8,517 nt of DNA, from positions 1 through 8,517 of the forward strand of contig CAZWWH010000049.1 of assembly GCA_964637365.1 (NCBI GenBank), written 5' to 3'. The translations under genes were made by a program, and so were the position numbers. Below are positions 6,295 through 8,517 of this stretch, piece by piece; positions within the stretch are counted from its first letter, which is position 1, and every line of letters begins with the position of its first letter. The DNA comes from Cryptoclostridium sp964637365 (GTDB taxonomy: Bacteria > Bacillota > Dehalobacteriia > UBA7702). The notes under the pieces are model-generated. The model searched no databases. It saw nothing but the letters and a program-made list of their open reading frames with translations, and had not been told where the DNA came from.

Positions 6295-7038
6295 ATGAAA
6301 AAAATCTACCATTGGCTGCTCATTGCCGTGCTCTGGCTTGGGATTTGGTGGTTTGTCTACCGATTGGCAGGCCATGACGTGCTTTTCGCCTCCCCCACCG
6401 ACACCTGGCGGGAATTAACGTCCCTATGGGCCGAAGGCTCTTTCTGGATGGCGGTGGCTTACTCCATGGGTCGTATTCTCACGGGATTTCTTTTAGGCGT
6501 TGTTTTCGGCACCGCCTTGGCGATGTTGACTTCGGTTTCACCGTGGTGCCAAGACTTTTTCAAACCTTTGCTTTCTATCGTCAAAGCCACGCCCGTAGCA
6601 TCCTTTATCATTCTGGCGTTGGTATGGCTCGAGACCGGTCTCGTACCGGTCTTTGCCACGTTTTTGGTGGTGCTTCCCATTGTATGGGCCAATGTTTCCC
6701 AAGGTATTAAGGAAACGGATCGGGAGCTTTTAGAAATGGCTAAGGCATTCCAAATACCTCAATGGACAAAAATCCGTCGTATCTATCTGCCATCGGTACT
6801 TCCCTACGGAACGGCGGCGGCCACCACTGCCATGGGTATGGCCTGGAAAGCAGGGATCGCCGCCGAGGTTATCGCCACCCCCATGAATTCTTTGGGAAAA
6901 GGCATCTACAATGCGAAAATCTATTTGGAAACCACGGAGCTTTTCGCTTGGACGGCCATGGTTATTCTGCTCAGTGTCATTTTAGAACGCCTTATCGTAT
7001 TTTTGTTAAGCAGAAAAAAGGCGGTGAAAGATTCATGA
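6295..7038 (+). CDS. ABC transporter permease (SsuC/TauC-like)
   Basis: A 247-residue integral membrane subunit of the BPD_transp_1 family. About six hydrophobic segments are seen: 7-25, 52-79, 100-114, 117-134, 173-193 and 217-239. The cytoplasmic EAA loop that docks the ATPase is at 143-170 (RELLEMAKAFQIPQW then RIYLPSVLPYG). It forms the channel for the substrate handed over by the preceding lipoprotein. The ribosome binding site AAAGGAGG lies 8 bases upstream of the ATG. Its TGA overlaps the next ATG (ATGA, 7035-7038), so the ATPase is translationally coupled. Confidence 0.94.
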   Translation: MKKIYHWLLIAVLWLGIWWFVYRLAGHDVLFASPTDTWRELTSLWAEGSFWMAVAYSMGRILTGFLLGVVFGTALAMLTSVSPWCQDFFKPLLSIVKATPVASFIILALVWLETGLVPVFATFLVVLPIVWANVSQGIKETDRELLEMAKAFQIPQWTKIRRIYLPSVLPYGTAAATTAMGMAWKAGIAAEVIATPMNSLGKGIYNAKIYLETTELFAWTAMVILLSVILERLIVFLLSRKKAVKDS

Positions 7039-7694
7039 GATTCCAACGCATCACAAAGAGCTTCGGCCCCAAAACTGTGCTCAAGGAATTAGAACTGGAA
7101 CTGAATTCACAGGAAATCACCTGTCTTTTGGGGCCGTCGGGCTGCGGCAAAACCACCCTGCTCCGAGTGGGAGCCGGATTGGAGTCCGCCGACCGGGGCA
7201 CGGTATCGAACCGTCCTGCCAAAGTCTCTTTTGTATTCCAGGAGGATAGACTTTTACCTTGGTACAATGCCTTAGAAAATATGACGGTATTGGGAATCCC
7301 CAAAGAACATTGTTTGGAGGTTTTAACGGCTTTAGGGTTGGGAAAAGAGGCGGAAACACTCCCCCAAGATATGAGTGGCGGCATGAAACGACGGCTGGCC
7401 ATAGCCAGAGCCTTAGCCTTTGGTGGAAACTATTTCTTTTTGGATGAGCCCTGCCGCGGCCTCGACGAGTCCACAAAGTCCCAAGTACTATTATATCTCA
7501 AGCACTCCTTAAGCGGGAAAGGAGCCTTGCTCATTACCCATGACCATGAAGAAGCCTTGGCTTTATCTGATAGAATTCTAATTTGTATAGGCCCGCCGTT
7601 GATCGTAAAAAAAGAATTTTTGGCAGGAGATTCCATGACTGCCGCAGAATTATCACAGTATATCCACACCATCGAACAAGAGGCTGTATTATGA
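7035..7694 (+). CDS. ABC transporter ATP-binding protein (SsuB/TauB-like)
   Basis: A 219-residue ATPase that powers the importer. Walker A GPSGCGKTT (33-41), Q-loop FQED (68-71), signature SGGMKRR (114-120, with Met in place of the usual Gln), Walker B YFFLDEP (133-139), D-loop GLD (142-144) and H-loop H169 in LITHDHEEA are all present, so it should hydrolyse ATP. It is short for the family (usually 240-260), mainly through a compact region between Walker A and the Q-loop. The ATG at 7035 is taken from its overlap with the permease stop; a longer in-frame reading upstream only mirrors the permease. Its own stop overlaps the FluC start. Confidence 0.95.
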   Translation: MRFQRITKSFGPKTVLKELELELNSQEITCLLGPSGCGKTTLLRVGAGLESADRGTVSNRPAKVSFVFQEDRLLPWYNALENMTVLGIPKEHCLEVLTALGLGKEAETLPQDMSGGMKRRLAIARALAFGGNYFFLDEPCRGLDESTKSQVLLYLKHSLSGKGALLITHDHEEALALSDRILICIGPPLIVKKEFLAGDSMTAAELSQYIHTIEQEAVL

Positions 7695-8059
7695 ACTATC
7701 TCTATGTAGCCCTGGGCGGCGCCGTAGGAGCGGCCGGGCGTTATTTATTGAGCCAAATCAAGCTTACAGAATCCTTTCCTTTAACGACCATGGTTATCAA
7801 CATTCTCGGCGCCATAATCATCGGAGCCGTATCTTATCTTCCCACCTTGTGGGGAAGCATCAATCCCCATCTGAATATATTCCTTACTGTGGGACTTTGC
7901 GGCGGTTTTACAACCTTTTCCACGTTTTCACTGGAAACAGTAAGACTTCTGGAAAGCGACAGACTCGCCATGGCCTTGGCCTACATCATATGCAGCGTTG
8001 TCCTTTGCATCATCGGCATTTATTTAGGACGAGGCGCAGTGAAGCTGTTTCTATCCTGA
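7691..8059 (+). CDS. crcB: fluoride ion channel FluC/CrcB
   Basis: A 122-residue, four-helix membrane protein that forms a dual-topology dimer and lets fluoride leave the cell. The family signatures are present: GAAGRY (13-18), MVINILGA (34-41) with the conserved Asn37, and GGFTTFSTFS (71-80) carrying the TFSTF phenylalanine motif of the pore. Helices lie at about 3-22, 32-50, 62-80 and 95-115. The start codon overlaps the ATPase stop (ATGA, 7691-7694), so it is translated with the importer. There is no second crcB copy beside it, so a homodimer is expected. No fluoride riboswitch is seen upstream in this operon, which is unusual for a crcB gene. Confidence 0.96.
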   Translation: MNYLYVALGGAVGAAGRYLLSQIKLTESFPLTTMVINILGAIIIGAVSYLPTLWGSINPHLNIFLTVGLCGGFTTFSTFSLETVRLLESDRLAMALAYIICSVVLCIIGIYLGRGAVKLFLS

Positions 8060-8073
8060 AAGGAGGCAGTAAT

Positions 8074-8460
8074 ATGACTGACCCCATTGAGGAATATATT
8101 GCCCAATATCCTGAGGAAGTCGCCAAAAAGCTACAGAAATTACGGAACATCATTCGAGAAACCGCTCCCAACAGTACTGAAAAGATTGCCTGGGGTACGC
8201 CGGCTTACTACCAAAACGGCTTTTTGGTACAGTTTGCCGCGGCGAAAAAACACATTGGTTTTTTCTCATCACCAGGTACTTTGGAGCGTTTTCAAGAGGC
8301 TTTGACCGACTACAAAACCAATCGGAAAAATACCTTGCAGCTGCCGTTGGATAGAGAAATCCCGGAAGAGACCATTGCCGCTATGGTAAAATTCCGAATT
8401 CAAGAAAATAACGCAAATAAAAGAGACAGGACCAGATATGAAGTGCCCCCCAAAAGTTAG
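8074..8460 (+). CDS. DUF1801/YdhG-like protein, 3' end altered by an IS
   Basis: A 128-residue cytoplasmic protein of the YdhG/DUF1801 family, which has a frataxin-like fold (B. subtilis homologue proposed as an iron chaperone). Conserved parts are IEEYIAQYPEEV (5-16), WGTPAYYQNG (40-49), AAKKHIGFFSSP (56-67) and PLDREIPEETIAAMVKFRIQEN (91-112). The start is set by a perfect AAAGGAGG 7 bases before ATG, 14 bases after crcB. Residues from about 122 on (EVPPKS) and the TAG come from the terminal repeat of an adjacent insertion sequence. The conserved domain ends near 112, so the loss should be harmless. The function of the protein in this operon is unknown. Confidence 0.88.
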   Translation: MTDPIEEYIAQYPEEVAKKLQKLRNIIRETAPNSTEKIAWGTPAYYQNGFLVQFAAAKKHIGFFSSPGTLERFQEALTDYKTNRKNTLQLPLDREIPEETIAAMVKFRIQENNANKRDRTRYEVPPKS

Positions 8461-8517
8461 ACAATAAAAAAGCAAAATTGTTCAAGCAACTGAAAGGGCT
8501 TGTTGTCTGTGAATCGC
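8439..8517. mobile_element. end of an IS3-family (IS150-group) element, continues beyond window
   Basis: From 8439 the sequence begins TGAAGTG, a run of C, then CCAAAAGTTAGACA (8450-8463), which resembles the terminal inverted repeats of IS150-group IS3 elements (TG..., CCCCAAAAGTTAGACA). It cuts into the 3' end of the YdhG-like gene. Beyond it, 8464-8517 is A+T-rich with partial self-complementarity (CAAGC with GCTTG near 8484-8503) but no transposase frame can be seen yet. The operon has no recognisable terminator before the element. Identification rests on recalled consensus and on one end only; the other end lies outside. Confidence 0.6.

Noticed and set aside
8464..8510. Inverted repeat CAAGC/GCTTG and AGACAA/TTGTCT after the last gene as an intrinsic terminator
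   Set aside because: No T run follows and the sequence is probably the inside of the insertion element.

Overview
The window looks like chromosomal DNA of a low-to-mid G+C Bacillota bacterium. The evidence is the strong AGGAGG-type ribosome binding sites, the sigma-A-like TTGACA/TATAAT promoters, tRNA genes with encoded CCA ends, a DUF1540 protein and a lipoprotein-type ABC binding protein. Clostridia or Negativicutes are my best guesses, but I cannot place it to genus.

Left part (1-2900, all minus strand). A four-tRNA cluster, transcribed Val(UAC)-Asp(GUC)-Phe(GAA)-Gly(GCC), is preceded by two well-formed tandem promoters. Directly upstream is a probable three-gene operon: nth (endonuclease III), speE (spermidine synthase) and a ureohydrolase-fold protein in the place where agmatinase (speB) usually sits. 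The last two genes are coupled by a TAATG stop/start overlap. The SpeB-like protein has lost most of the Mn-binding residues of the family and looks like a pseudoenzyme.

Middle part (2900-4500). A small Cys-rich DUF1540 protein (plus strand) converges on a QueG-related double [4Fe-4S] protein (minus strand), and the two share a bidirectional hairpin terminator. Upstream of the QueG-like gene is a frameshifted, truncated second copy of its first third, still with its own promoter and ribosome binding site, so this is the remnant of a tandem duplication.

Right part (4500-8517, plus strand). A Crp/Fnr-family regulator with a near-perfect palindrome over its own start heads a tightly packed operon. 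The operon holds a lipoprotein substrate-binding protein, a permease and an ATPase of the SsuABC/TauABC/NitT class, a FluC/CrcB fluoride channel translationally coupled to the ATPase, and a YdhG-type DUF1801 protein. The last codons of the final gene run into what looks like the terminal inverted repeat of an IS3-family (IS150-group) element, which continues beyond the window. The likely working unit is an effector-sensing regulator controlling uptake of an unidentified small anion-like or heteroaromatic compound, with fluoride export attached.

Most striking: (1) the catalytically dead-looking SpeB in a polyamine operon; (2) the FluC gene fused by ATGA overlap to an ABC importer with no fluoride riboswitch visible; (3) the Crp/Fnr operator overlapping an apparently leaderless start; (4) the decayed QueG-like duplication.
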